Assembly: GCF_019924635.1 (NCBI RefSeq)
Contig: NZ_CP065037.1
Coordinates: 3,410,001-3,474,000, forward strand
Length of the DNA: 64,000 bases
Source of the DNA: Leifsonia sp. ZF2019
Lineage (GTDB): Bacteria; Actinomycetota; Actinomycetes; Actinomycetales; Microbacteriaceae
Reading direction: 5' to 3'
The notes beneath the pieces were generated by a model. The model was given only the letters and a program-made list of their open reading frames with translations. It made no database searches and was not told the origin of the DNA. The translations under genes were made by a program, and so were the position numbers. Below are positions 19,004-27,879 of the stretch, piece by piece. How positions within the stretch are numbered: the stretch's first letter is position 1; each line of letters begins with the position of its first letter.

Positions 19004-21531
19004 TACAGCTCCGCGTTGGCTGCGAGGTCCGGGGTGGCCGGACCGGTTCCGATGGCGGCGGCCGCGTTGACACCGGCGCCGATCGACTCGGCGCGCGCCG
19101 TGGTCGTGAACACGAACTCCCCGTCACGGAAGTCGACGTGGACGTGGTCGCCCGCGTTCAGCTCGCCGTGCAGGATCTTCTCGCTCAGGCGGTCCTCGAT
19201 CTCGTGCTGGACGGCGCGGCGCAGCGGGCGGGCGCCGAGCGTCGGGTCGAACCCGACCTCGATCAGCCGCTCCTTGGCCGGGACCTCGAGCTCGATGGTC
19301 ATGTCGCGGTCCAGCAGGCGGTCGGAGAGACGCTTGATGAACAGGTCGACGATCTGGAGCAGCTCGGCCTTGTTCAGCTGCGGGAAGACGATGATCTCGT
19401 CGACGCGGTTCAGGAACTCGGGCTTGAAGTTCTTCTTCAGCTCCTCGTAGACCTTGCCGCGCATCCGCTCGTAGCCGGTGGTCGGGTCACCCTCGATCTG
19501 GAAGCCGACGGGGCCTCCCGAGATGTCCTTCGTGCCGAGGTTGGTCGTCATGATGATGACGGTGTTCTTGAAGTCGACGACGCGACCCTGACCGTCTGTC
19601 AGACGACCCTCCTCCAGGATCTGGAGCAGCGAGTTGAAGATGTCCGGGTGCGCCTTCTCGATCTCGTCGAAGAGCACGACGCTGAACGGCTTGCGGCGCA
19701 CCTTCTCGGTGAGCTGGCCGCCCTCCTCGAAGCCGACGAACCCGGGAGGGGCGCCGAACAGTCGGGAGACGGTGTGCTTCTCGCCGTACTCCGACATGTC
19801 GAGGGAGATCATGGCCGACTCGTCGTCGAACAGGAACTCGGCGAGCGCCTTGGCGAGCTCGGTCTTTCCGACACCGGTCGGCCCGGCGAAGATGAACGAG
19901 CCGGAGGGGCGCTTCGGGTCCTTCAGGCCGGCGCGGGTGCGTCGGATGGTCTTGGAGAGCGCCGCGATGGCCTCCTCCTGACCGATGACGCGCTCGTGCA
20001 GCGCCTTCTCCATGAACACCAGGCGGGCGGACTCCTCCTCGGTGAGCTTGAAGACGGGGATGCCCGTGGCCTGCGCCAGAACCTCGGCGATGAGCCCCTC
20101 ATCCACCTCGGCCGTCGTCTTCACGTCGCCCGAGCGCCACTGCTTCTCGAGGCGCAGCCGCTCGCCGAGGAGGTTCTTCTCCTCGTCGCGCAGGCCGGCG
20201 GCCTTCTCGAAGTCCTGCTCCTCGATCGCGGCCTCCTTCTGCGAGCGAACGGCCGAGATCTTGTCGTCGAACTCGCGCAGCTCCGGCGGGGCCGACAGGA
20301 TCGACAGGCGCAGGCGGGCGCCGGCCTCGTCGATCAGGTCGATGGCCTTGTCCGGGAGGAAGCGGTCCTGGATGTAGCGGTCGGCGAGGTTGGCCGCCGA
20401 GACGATCGCGCCGTCGGTGATGGACACCTTGTGGTGCGCCTCGTAGCGGTCGCGCAGTCCCTTGAGGATGTTGATCGTGTGCGGCAGCGACGGCTCGTTG
20501 ACCTGGATGGGCTGGAAGCGGCGCTCGAGGGCCGCATCCTTCTCGAAGTGCTTGCGGTACTCGTCGAGCGTCGTCGCGCCGATGGTCTGCAGCTCGCCGC
20601 GGGCCAGCAGCGGCTTCAGGATGCTGGCGGCGTCGATCGCGCCCTCCGCGGCACCCGCGCCGACGAGCGTGTGGATCTCGTCGATGAAGGTGATGATGTC
20701 GCCACGGGTGCGGATCTCCTTGGTGACCTTCTTCAGGCGCTCCTCGAAGTCTCCGCGGTAGCGGGACCCGGCGATGAGCGAGCCGAGGTCGAGGGTGTAG
20801 AGCTGCTTGTCCTTCAGTGTCTCGGGCACGTCGCCGCGCACGATCGCCTGGGCGAGGCCCTCGACGACGGCGGTCTTGCCGACGCCGGGCTCGCCGATGA
20901 GGACGGGGTTGTTCTTGGAGCGGCGCGACAGGATCTGCATGACGCGCTCGATCTCCTTCTCGCGCCCGATCACCGGGTCGAGCTTGTTGTCGCGGGCGGC
21001 CTGGGTGAGGTTGCGGCCGAACTGGTCGAGGATCTGGCTACCGGCCTGCGCGGTGGTCTGATCGTTGCCTCCGACCTGGACCTGCTCCTTGCCCTGGTAA
21101 CCCGAGAGGAGCTGGATGACCTGCTGGCGGACGCGGTTGAGGTCGGCGCCCAGCTTCACGAGCACCTGGGCGGCGACGCCTTCGCCCTCGCGGATCAGGC
21201 CGAGCAGGATGTGCTCGGTGCCGATGTAGTTGTGGCCGAGCTGCAGGGCCTCGCGGAGGCTCAGCTCGAGCACCTTCTTGGCGCGCGGAGTGAAGGGGAT
21301 GTGCCCGGTCGGCTGCTGCTGGCCCTGGCCGATGATGTCCTGGACCTGCTCGCGGACGGCGTCCAGCGAGATGCCGAGCGACTCGAGCGCCTTGGCGGCG
21401 ACACCCTCACCCTCGTGGATCAGGCCGAGCAGGATGTGCTCCGTCCCGATGTAGTTGTGGTTGAGCATCTTGGCCTCTTCTTGGGCCAGGACGACGACGC
21501 GCCGAGCGCGGTCGGTGAATCTCTCGAACAT
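19003..21531 (-). CDS. clpC: ATP-dependent Clp protease ATPase subunit ClpC
   Basis: A 842-residue HSP100 unfoldase that feeds substrates to ClpP. Two Clp_N repeats fill residues 1-150 ([20 protein letters not shown]). The first AAA+ module has Walker A GEPGVGKT near 213. The UVR domain lies at about 425-460. The second AAA+ module has Walker A GPTGVGKT near 550, and the Clp C-terminal D2-small domain follows. The IGF-type loop for ClpP binding falls in the second module. GGAG lies ahead of the ATG. The gene is single in its transcript, with a hairpin at its 3' end. No ClgR or CtsR operator was recognised upstream. Confidence 0.98.
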   Translation of the reverse strand: MFERFTDRARRVVVLAQEEAKMLNHNYIGTEHILLGLIHEGEGVAAKALESLGISLDAVREQVQDIIGQGQQQPTGHIPFTPRAKKVLELSLREALQLGHNYIGTEHILLGLIREGEGVAAQVLVKLGADLNRVRQQVIQLLSGYQGKEQVQVGGNDQTTAQAGSQILDQFGRNLTQAARDNKLDPVIGREKEIERVMQILSRRSKNNPVLIGEPGVGKTAVVEGLAQAIVRGDVPETLKDKQLYTLDLGSLIAGSRYRGDFEERLKKVTKEIRTRGDIITFIDEIHTLVGAGAAEGAIDAASILKPLLARGELQTIGATTLDEYRKHFEKDAALERRFQPIQVNEPSLPHTINILKGLRDRYEAHHKVSITDGAIVSAANLADRYIQDRFLPDKAIDLIDEAGARLRLSILSAPPELREFDDKISAVRSQKEAAIEEQDFEKAAGLRDEEKNLLGERLRLEKQWRSGDVKTTAEVDEGLIAEVLAQATGIPVFKLTEEESARLVFMEKALHERVIGQEEAIAALSKTIRRTRAGLKDPKRPSGSFIFAGPTGVGKTELAKALAEFLFDDESAMISLDMSEYGEKHTVSRLFGAPPGFVGFEEGGQLTEKVRRKPFSVVLFDEIEKAHPDIFNSLLQILEEGRLTDGQGRVVDFKNTVIIMTTNLGTKDISGGPVGFQIEGDPTTGYERMRGKVYEELKKNFKPEFLNRVDEIIVFPQLNKAELLQIVDLFIKRLSDRLLDRDMTIELEVPAKERLIEVGFDPTLGARPLRRAVQHEIEDRLSEKILHGELNAGDHVHVDFRDGEFVFTTTARAESIGAGVNAAAAIGTGPATPDLAANAEL

Positions 21532-21659
21532 GTCTCACTCCTCGCGACGCCGTTGCAGGGTCGGCATCGATACAAAGAGAGTAACCATCGCACCCGGGAT
21601 GCCGGGGGTCTGTTCGCCGTGGGCGTGACCCGGGTTGCGTGCGGCCGCTCGACGTGCAA

Positions 21660-21696
21660 CCATATCGAAAGTCGATAATAACGAAATTCGATATGG
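21660..21696. promoter_or_regulatory. palindromic operator ahead of the DUF2975/XRE pair
   Basis: CCATATCGAA (21660-21669) and TTCGATATGG (21687-21696) are a perfect 10-bp inverted repeat around an AT-rich core (AGTCGATAATAACGAAA) that also contains extra TCGATA/TATCG half-sites. It ends 11 bp before the ATG at 21708. This is the likely promoter and autoregulatory binding site of the XRE protein encoded at 22325; binding is inferred. Confidence 0.6.
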
Positions 21697-21707
21697 AGTG
21701 ATGAGTC

Positions 21708-22325
21708 ATGAGCACCGTGCAGGACATCCGGACGTCACGAGGCGATCGCGTCTCGATCGTCGCCTTCATCGCGGCGGGCGTGTTGCTCGCGGCCTGGTCG
21801 GTGATCGCCGCGGCCGTCGCAATCGCGGAGGCTGCGGGCAACAGGGACGTGCGGGTGCTCGCCGACTTCGCGGGCACGCCCGCGCAGGCGCCGATCGGCC
21901 CCGGCGGCGCGGCGCGCGAGGTCGAACTCGTCACCGCCTACGTGACGGCGCCTCAGCTCCCGGCGGCCTCCTTCGCCGCCCTGATCCTGCGGGAGGCACT
22001 GGGGGCCGGCGTCGTCGTGGCGATCGTCGTCTGCCTGGTCTGGCTCGCCCTCAACGTCCTCCGGGGCCGCATCTTCTCGCGCACCAACACCACGCTCGTC
22101 GCCACCGCGACCATCGGCGGGCTCATCGCCTGGGCGGCGATCGCCCTCCTCAACACGATGGTGGCCAACGGCGCGATCGCGCGCATCAGCGACCGGGACT
22201 TCGACAACCCGGTCATGTCCCTCCCGTTGCAGCCCCTGCTGCTCCTCGCGTTCGCCGCCTCCATCGTCGTCACCGCCTTCACGGTCGGCGACCGGATGCG
22301 CCGTGACACCGAGGGCCTGATCTGA
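21708..22325 (+). CDS. DUF2975 membrane protein
   Basis: The 205-residue protein has four predicted transmembrane helices (about residues 17-37, 93-115, 128-150 and 170-190) and an extracytoplasmic region between the first two. The pattern and the overlap with a small XRE regulator match the DUF2975/YoaS-type family. The function is unknown; the pairing suggests a membrane-stress or signal sensor linked to the regulator. Its stop overlaps the next start (TGATG at about 22324). Confidence 0.8.
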   Translation: MSTVQDIRTSRGDRVSIVAFIAAGVLLAAWSVIAAAVAIAEAAGNRDVRVLADFAGTPAQAPIGPGGAAREVELVTAYVTAPQLPAASFAALILREALGAGVVVAIVVCLVWLALNVLRGRIFSRTNTTLVATATIGGLIAWAAIALLNTMVANGAIARISDRDFDNPVMSLPLQPLLLLAFAASIVVTAFTVGDRMRRDTEGLI

Positions 22326-22567
22326 TGGGAGAGGAGGACTCCGGAGTCCACTGCCGGCTGGACGAGCTCCTCGCCGAGCGGGGGATGACGGTCGTCCGGC
22401 TCGCCGAGCTGGTCGGGCTCAGCGTCGTCAACCTCTCGGTGCTGAAGAACGACCGCGCCAAGGCGATCCGCTACTCCACCCTCGTGGCGATCTGCCGTGC
22501 GCTGGACTGCGAGATCGGCGACCTGCTGGTGCTGGCGCCCCCGACCGCGGAGGCGGGGCGGGTCTAG
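22325..22567 (+). CDS. XRE-family HTH regulator (YozG-like, 80 aa)
   Basis: A compact Cro/CI-type helix-turn-helix protein. The recognition segment is LAELVGLSVVNLSVLKNDRA and the C-terminal motif LVAICRALDCEIGDLL is typical of YozG-like regulators. It overlaps the DUF2975 gene by one base and is surely co-translated. The inverted repeat at 21660-21696 is its probable operator. The family usually partners DUF2975 proteins. Confidence 0.85.
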   Translation: MGEEDSGVHCRLDELLAERGMTVVRLAELVGLSVVNLSVLKNDRAKAIRYSTLVAICRALDCEIGDLLVLAPPTAEAGRV

Positions 22568-22577
22568 TGTGCGGTGC

Positions 22578-23030
22578 ATGCCGATCACACTGGAGAACGT
22601 GGGCATCGCCGTCCGCGACATCGAGGAGACCATCGCCTTCTTCACCGATCTCGGCCTCAGCGTCCTCGGGCGCGACGAGGTGAGCGGGGAGTGGGCCGAC
22701 ACCGCCGTGGGGCTCGACGGCAACCATGCGAAGATCGCGGTGCTGCAGACACCGGACGGGCACGGGCGGCTGGAGCTGTTCGAGTACCTCCACCCGGACG
22801 CGATCGAGACGGATCCGACGCTCCCGAACGAACTCGGGATGCACCGGGTCGCGTTCCAGGTCGACGACATCGACGAGGCGCTCGCCACCGCGGCGAGACA
22901 CGGCTGCTTCCCGCTGCGAGGCGTCGCGAACTATCAAGACATCTACAAGCTGACGTATCTGCGCGGGCCCAGCGGGATCATCGTGATGTTCGCACAGGAT
23001 CTGACGAAGACGGCGGCGAGCGCGGACTAG
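22578..23030 (+). CDS. VOC-superfamily protein (glyoxalase/epimerase type)
   Basis: The 150-residue vicinal-oxygen-chelate fold has paired beta-alpha-beta modules: ITLENVGIAVRDIEETIAFF at the N-terminus and HRVAFQVDDIDEALA in the second half. Metal ligands could include LELFEYL and the HRV histidine. It resembles methylmalonyl-CoA epimerase and glyoxalase I-type proteins, but no cobalamin mutase gene is near, so the reaction cannot be fixed. It starts 10 bp after the XRE gene and may share its transcript. Confidence 0.75.
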   Translation: MPITLENVGIAVRDIEETIAFFTDLGLSVLGRDEVSGEWADTAVGLDGNHAKIAVLQTPDGHGRLELFEYLHPDAIETDPTLPNELGMHRVAFQVDDIDEALATAARHGCFPLRGVANYQDIYKLTYLRGPSGIIVMFAQDLTKTAASAD

Positions 23031-23063
23031 GGCGGCCGCGCCACGCAGCGCGACCGGTCGCGG

Positions 23064-23492
23064 TCAGCCCTGCAGTCCCGGGATGGTGAGCGTTCCGTCC
23101 GGGAGCGTGATGGTCACGTCCGAGGTCGTGGTCACGCTGCCGGGCGTCGTGAAGACGGTCGTGTGCGGCACGTAGTCGCGCGTGCAGACGCCGCCCGGCG
23201 CGGGCGAGAGGGTGGCCTTGAGCTGGTTGCCCGCGGTGACGCTGATGGAGGCGACGGTCGGCGGGCAGGTCGAGCTTCCGTACAGCACGATGCCGAACTG
23301 TCGGCCGTCGTCGAGCCACGCGGCCCACGAGGCTCCTCCCGCGCTGCTGGCCGGAGCCTCCACGCCGGTCGGCTCGCCCGTGTAGTCCTTGACCGGCTGC
23401 TGCTGGGTCTTCACCCCGCAGCCCGCCAGCGCGACCAGCACGAGCAGGCCTCCGGCGAGGGAGGTCAGGGGGCGGGTCGCAGTCGAAGGCAC
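23064..23492 (-). CDS. lipoprotein, unknown function (142 aa)
   Basis: The signal peptide ends in lipobox LAGCG (cysteine near residue 25), so the mature protein is attached to the membrane outer face. The rest is a beta-rich domain with two cysteines (SSTCPPTVAS and GGVCTRDY), probably a disulfide. The family is not recognised. It is convergent with the VOC gene and divergent from the pirin gene. Confidence 0.75.
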   Translation of the reverse strand: MPSTATRPLTSLAGGLLVLVALAGCGVKTQQQPVKDYTGEPTGVEAPASSAGGASWAAWLDDGRQFGIVLYGSSTCPPTVASISVTAGNQLKATLSPAPGGVCTRDYVPHTTVFTTPGSVTTTSDVTITLPDGTLTIPGLQG

Positions 23493-23566
23493 GCCTCCAT
23501 TGTAGGAACGCGAAGCGTGGCGGGACCTGTGCCGCCGCCGCCCGGCGAGAAGCCTAGGATGCCGCT

Positions 23567-24565
23567 ATGAGCAACCTGGAGCGGGACCCCGCCGAGCTGA
23601 CCGCGGTCGGGACGGCACAGGATCTCCACCGCGCCGGCGTCCGGCGACGCGGTGGAGATCCTGGAACCGCGCGACGTCCCGCTCGGCGGGCCGCGCGCCA
23701 TGAACGTGCGCCGCACCCTCCCGCAGCGCCGACGCTCGCTGATCGGCGGCTGGTGCTTCATCGATCACTACGGCCCCGACGACGTCGCCGCGACAGGCGG
23801 GATGCGCGTGCCGCCGCACCCGCACACGGGGCTGCAGACCGTGAGCTGGCTCTTCGAGGGCGAGATCGAGCACCGCGACAGCGCGGGCAGTCACGCCCTG
23901 GTGCAGCCCGGCGAGCTCAACCTGATGACCGCGGGGCACGGGATCAGCCACTCGGAGGTGTCGACGCCGGAGGCGCGGGTGCTGCACGGCGTCCAGCTCT
24001 GGGTGGCGCTGCCCGCAGCCTCCCGCGAGGTCGCTCCCTTCTTCGAGCATCATGTTCCGGGGGCGGTCGCCGTCGGCGACGCGACGGTGCGCGCGTTCGT
24101 GGGCTCGCTCGCGGGCAGCGGCACAGCGGCGACGGTGTTCTCCCCGCTGGTCGGCGCGGAGATCACGGCTCCGGCGGGTGCGGTCGTGCGTCTCCCTTTG
24201 CGTCCGGCGTTCGAGCACGGGGTGCTGGTGGACGCGGGGTCGGTGAGTGTGGCGGGCACCACCGTCCCGGTCGCGCACCTGGCGTATCTCGCGCCCGGAC
24301 GCGACGCGGTGGAGGTCGTGGTCGGCGCGGACGGCCCGGCCCGGCTGGTGCTGCTCGGCGGCGAACCGCTCGGCGAGCAGATCGTGATGTGGTGGAACTT
24401 CATCGGCCGCAGCCACGACGAGATCGTCGCGGCCCGCGCGCAGTGGCAGGCCGAGGTGATCGCCGGCGAGGATCAGGCCGGTCGCTTCGGCACCGTAGCC
24501 GGATACGACGGCAGCCCTCTCCCCGCCCCGAGCTACCCACCGTCCGCCTCCGCCCCCGCGGCTGA
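23567..24565 (+). pseudogene. pirin family protein, frame shifted twice
   Basis: Pirins are cupin-fold iron proteins. The body is in frame from about 23640 (SGDAVEILEPRDVPLGG) with the cupin metal site PPHPHTGLQTVSWLFEGEIEHRD and HGISHSE, through GRFGTVAGYDGSPLPAP. The natural N-terminus (MSNLERDPAELTAVG from ATG 23567) and C-terminus (ELPTVRLRPRG, stop 24565) both lie in another frame. One extra base near 23610-23640 and one missing base near 24530 reconcile the gene. A hairpin at 24583-24639 right after the inferred stop supports that end. Either a mutated gene or two assembly indels; the intact middle argues for recent change or error. Confidence 0.75.
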
Positions 24566-24582
24566 CCCCCGCATCCGCTCCT

Positions 24583-24639
24583 CGAAGTTCGCGTCGTTGC
24601 GCTCATTCGCACGGAATAGCCGCAACGACGTGCACTTCG
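24583..24639. terminator. hairpin after the pirin gene
   Basis: CGAAGTTCGCGTCGTTGCG (24583-24601) and CGCAACGACGTGCACTTCG (24621-24639) are complementary at 17 of 19 positions with a 19-base loop. It sits 17 bp after the inferred pirin stop. There is no T run, so it may be a processing or termination hairpin. Confidence 0.55.
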
Positions 24640-24700
24640 GCGATGGGTGGCGAGGACGGCACGGCGGCTCCACAGGAGGGCGCGGTACGATGAGCGCGTT

Positions 24701-24874
24701 ATGAACGACATCATCGGCGGCATCGTGTGGTCCCTGGCGCCGACCGTGCTGGTCGGCCTCCTGTTCTGGATGATCATGCGCAAGATCGTGCATGCCGACC
24801 GCACCGAGCGTAAGGTCTACGCCCGCATGGAGGCCGAGGAGCGCGCCCGCCGCGGCCTCGCCCCCAAGCCGTAG
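24701..24874 (+). CDS. small single-helix membrane protein (57 aa)
   Basis: MNDIIGGIVWSLAPTVLVGL begins one transmembrane helix (about residues 5-26), followed by a charged amphipathic cytoplasmic tail (MRKIVHADRTERKVYARMEA). ATG 24701 has AGGAGG about 24 bases upstream, farther than usual, with no better site nearer. Small proteins of this form are common in actinobacteria. The function is unknown. The IS30 insertion begins 46 bp after it. Confidence 0.7.
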   Translation: MNDIIGGIVWSLAPTVLVGLLFWMIMRKIVHADRTERKVYARMEAEERARRGLAPKP

Positions 24875-24920
24875 GGCCCCGCTCGCTCCGCGATTTCGAC
24901 CAAATCGCGCCTTTGCGACC

Positions 24921-26202
24921 GGTGGTTTCTGGTGGTGAGTGCAACACCCTTTGTTGATGTGGAGGGTTGGGATGGGGTTGCATTCGTCGTTGGAGACGCG
25001 GGTTGAGGCGTTGGGGTTGTTGTTGGCTGGTGCTTCGGCTGTGAGTGTGGCGGTGGTGGTGGGGGTGCCGCGTGGTCGGGTGCAGCGGTGGGCCAGGCTT
25101 GCGGGCATGAGGTTTGAGCCGGGGAGTCGTGCTGGTTTGTTGCGTGTCGGGCTGTCGGGTGCGGGTGGCGCGGCGGGGGGTCATGGGCGCAGGTTGTCGT
25201 TGGCGGATCGGGCGTTGATCCAGGCAGGGTTGGCGCAGGGGTTCTCGTTGCGCCGGATCGCGGGTCTGGTCGGGGTGGCACCGTCGACGGTGTCGCGGGA
25301 GGTTGCCCGTTCCAGGTGGTCGTATCGGGGGCGGTGGCAATATGAGGCGGGGGTGGCGCATCAGGTCGCCGGTCAGCGGCGGGCCCGGCCCAAGCCGCGC
25401 AAACTCGATCAGGATCCGTGGTTGCGGGCCGCGGTGGTCGAACAGTTGAACGCCCGGTTCTCCCCGCAGCAGGTCGCGGGTCGGCTGCCGCTGCTGTTCC
25501 CGGGGCGAGAGGATATGCGGGTGACGGCTGAGACGATCTACCAGGCCCTCTATGTTCAGGGCAAAGGCGGGTTGCGGCACGAGCTGACCGTGGTCAAAGC
25601 GTTGCGGACCGGTCGGGCGGGACGCATCCCGCAGTCGAAACTGCCGCGGCGCAGCAACCGGCCCTGGCTGGACGGTGCCCGGCTCAGCGACCGGCCAGCC
25701 CAGGTCACCGACCGCGCCGTCCCGGGACATTGGGAAGGCGACCTCGTCGTCGGACCCGCAGGCTCCGGGATCATCACCCTGGTCGAACGCTCCACCCGGT
25801 TCGCCCTCCTGGGCCGGCTGCCCGGAACCCGGGACTCCGCCACGGTCATCGACCGGCTCACCGAGATGATCGGCCACCTGCCGTCCGCACTGTTCTCGAC
25901 CCTGACCTGGGATCAGGGCACCGAGATGGCAGAACACGCCCGCTTCACTATCGCAACCGGTTGCCCGGTGTTCTTCGCCGACCCTCACTCACCCTGGCAG
26001 CGCGGCAGCAACGAGAACCTCAACGGGCTGATCCGAGACTTCTACCCCAAGGGCACCAACTTCAACACCATCCCCGACGCCGACCTCGCCGAAACCCAAC
26101 GCCTCCTCAACATCCGCCCCCGACAAACCTTGAACTTCCACACCCCAGCCGAGAAACTCGACCAATACCTACAAGGTGTTGCACTCACCAGCTGAAACCG
26201 CC
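24921..26202 (+). mobile_element. IS30-family insertion sequence
   Basis: An element of 1282 bp bounded by 28-bp terminal inverted repeats (24921-24948 and 26175-26202), matching at 25 positions, with core TGGTGAGTGCAACACC. The trinucleotide ACC flanks both ends (24918-24920, 26203-26205), a target duplication of the size IS30 elements make. It carries one transposase whose stop lies inside the right repeat. Intact ends and ORF suggest recent movement. Confidence 0.9.
24972..26195 (+). CDS. IS30-family transposase
   Basis: N-terminal HTH segments (VRVEALGLLLAGAS region and RRIAGLVGVAPSTVSREVAR) bind the terminal repeats. The DDE catalytic core has GHWEGDLVVG (first Asp), TLTWDQGTEMAEH (second Asp) and SPWQRGSNENLNGLIR (Glu), followed by the family signature DFYPKGTNF. 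ATG 24972 has GGAGG six bases before it; an upstream in-frame start at 24939 would lie within the left inverted repeat. At 407 residues the protein is full-length and looks active. Confidence 0.95.
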   Translation: MGLHSSLETRVEALGLLLAGASAVSVAVVVGVPRGRVQRWARLAGMRFEPGSRAGLLRVGLSGAGGAAGGHGRRLSLADRALIQAGLAQGFSLRRIAGLVGVAPSTVSREVARSRWSYRGRWQYEAGVAHQVAGQRRARPKPRKLDQDPWLRAAVVEQLNARFSPQQVAGRLPLLFPGREDMRVTAETIYQALYVQGKGGLRHELTVVKALRTGRAGRIPQSKLPRRSNRPWLDGARLSDRPAQVTDRAVPGHWEGDLVVGPAGSGIITLVERSTRFALLGRLPGTRDSATVIDRLTEMIGHLPSALFSTLTWDQGTEMAEHARFTIATGCPVFFADPHSPWQRGSNENLNGLIRDFYPKGTNFNTIPDADLAETQRLLNIRPRQTLNFHTPAEKLDQYLQGVALTS

Positions 26203-26215
26203 ACCGCTATTCATG

Positions 26216-26298
26216 ACATTCGGTCCAAAAGGCCCTCCGCGACATTTGGACCGAATGTGGGGTTAGCGGGCGGCTTTCGCGACATTCGGCACGAATGT
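26216..26298. repeat. three-arm intergenic hairpin element (copy E)
   Basis: ACATTCGGTCCAAA (26216-26229) and TTTGGACCGAATGT (26245-26258) are a perfect 14-bp inverted repeat. A third ACATTCG..CGAATGT palindrome lies at 26282-26298, 18 bp from the cls stop. In the cls transcript, TGTCGCG follows both the first and the second arm. The architecture matches the elements at 17621, 18937 and 39280, with different sequence. Confidence 0.6.
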
Positions 26299-26315
26299 GC
26301 GACCGGGCCGGCGCG

Positions 26316-27779
26316 CTACTGCAGCGCCGAGGTCAGGCGCGCGAGGTTGTCGAGGACCGTGGAGCGCAGCGGCTGCTTCATCCACTCATCGAGCGTGAGT
26401 TCGCGGCTGTCACGCCGGTAGCCGTCCTCGACCGCGCGCATCTCGTCGACGAAGGAACGGCCGCGCACCATGAGCGAGACCTCCATGTTGAGCTGGAACG
26501 AGCGCATGTCCATGTTGCTCGACCCGATCACCGCGACGTCGTCGTCGATCGTGAAGTGCTTGGCGTGCAGGATGTACGGCGCCTTGTACATCCAGATACG
26601 CACGCCCGCGCGCAGCAGGGCTTCGTAGTACGACCGCTGCGCGTGATAGACGAGCGCCTGGTCGCCGATCTCGGAGACGAACAGGTCGACCGCGATACCG
26701 CGCTGGGTGGCGGTGGTGATCGCCGTCAGCATCGACTCGTCCGGCACGAAATACGGCGAGGTGATGACGATGCGCTCCTGCGCGTAGTAGAGCAGGGCGA
26801 GGAAGAGCCGGAGGTTGTTCTCACCGGCGAATCCGGGCCCGGAGGGCACGACCTGCGCGTCCAGCTCCTCCGGGTCGATGTCGTCCGTGATCGGTTCCGT
26901 CTCGCGGCGGAGCAGCTCGTCGGTCTCGCTGTACCAGTCGGTGATGAAGATGGCGTTGAGGCCGGCGACGATCGGCCCCTCCAGCCGCACGATGAGCTCC
27001 TTCCACTTGAGCCCGCGGCGGAGGTTGGACCTCTTGTTGTAACTCCGGTCGATGATGTTCTGAGAACCCATGAAGGCGACGCGGCCGTCCACGATGAGCA
27101 GCTTGCGGTGGTTGCGCAGGTCGGGTCGCTGGTACTTGCCCTTCAGCGGCTGCACCGGGAGCATCAGCTGCCAGCGCGCGCCCATCTCGGTGAGCCGCTT
27201 GATGGTCCTCTTGTAGTCACGGGTGCGCAGCGACGCGATGTGGTCGAGCAGCACGCGCACCGTCACTCCGCGCTTCACCGCGTCGGCGAGCGCGTCGAAG
27301 AACGGCGCCGTGGTGTCGTCGAGCGACAGGATGTAGAACTCGACGTGGACGTACTTGCGCGCGGCGTCGATCTCGGCGGTCATCGCGGCGAGCGACCCGG
27401 CGTAGTCGCCGTTCAGCGTGGCGCGGTTGCCGCCGACCAGCGGCATGGCGCCCAGGTTGCGGTTGAGCTGCACCACCGATTCGAGCCACGGCGGCCACGG
27501 GTGGTCGCGGCGCACCCGCTCGATGCCCTCGGTCGACTCGATGATGAAGTTGTTGATCTCGATCTGCTTGTCGCGTCGTTTCTTCGGGAGCTTGTAGCTG
27601 CCGATGAGCAGGAAGAACAGCACCCCGATGTACGGGATCAGGAAGATCGCGAGCAGCCACGCGGTCGCCGACGTGGGCTTGCGGTTGCGCGGGACGACGA
27701 TGATCGCGACGACGCGGATGATGAAGTCGACCAGAAGCGCCACCACGACGATGGCGGTCGACAGGAACCCTGCGTCCAT
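26316..27779 (-). CDS. cls: cardiolipin synthase (phospholipase D type)
   Basis: The enzyme condenses phosphatidylglycerols to cardiolipin in the membrane. Two N-terminal transmembrane helices (about residues 5-27 and 39-59, ATAWLLAIFLIPYIGVLFFL) are followed by two HKD catalytic motifs: HRKLLIVDGRVAFMGSQN near residue 225 and HAKHFTIDDDVAVIGSSN near 405. ATG 27779 (MDAGFLSTAIVVV) is chosen because the first helix then starts at the N-terminus; upstream in-frame codons are low-complexity Arg. The length of 487 residues fits. It is divergent from the CtaG-like gene. Confidence 0.95.
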   Translation of the reverse strand: MDAGFLSTAIVVVALLVDFIIRVVAIIVVPRNRKPTSATAWLLAIFLIPYIGVLFFLLIGSYKLPKKRRDKQIEINNFIIESTEGIERVRRDHPWPPWLESVVQLNRNLGAMPLVGGNRATLNGDYAGSLAAMTAEIDAARKYVHVEFYILSLDDTTAPFFDALADAVKRGVTVRVLLDHIASLRTRDYKRTIKRLTEMGARWQLMLPVQPLKGKYQRPDLRNHRKLLIVDGRVAFMGSQNIIDRSYNKRSNLRRGLKWKELIVRLEGPIVAGLNAIFITDWYSETDELLRRETEPITDDIDPEELDAQVVPSGPGFAGENNLRLFLALLYYAQERIVITSPYFVPDESMLTAITTATQRGIAVDLFVSEIGDQALVYHAQRSYYEALLRAGVRIWMYKAPYILHAKHFTIDDDVAVIGSSNMDMRSFQLNMEVSLMVRGRSFVDEMRAVEDGYRRDSRELTLDEWMKQPLRSTVLDNLARLTSALQ

Positions 27780-27879
27780 CCCGTCCCTTCGATCCCGGGC
27801 GCACCGGGAGCGGCGCCTACAGGGATACCGTAGCGAAGTCCCAGGATCGCGGGGCGACAATGGAGCGCCGCCGCCCGGA

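Noticed and set aside
18895..21678. Plus-strand frame of 927 codons opposite clpC
   Set aside because: It is the antisense shadow of a certain clpC gene. Long open antisense frames are usual at this GC content, and the translation is Asp/Leu/Val low-complexity with no motif.
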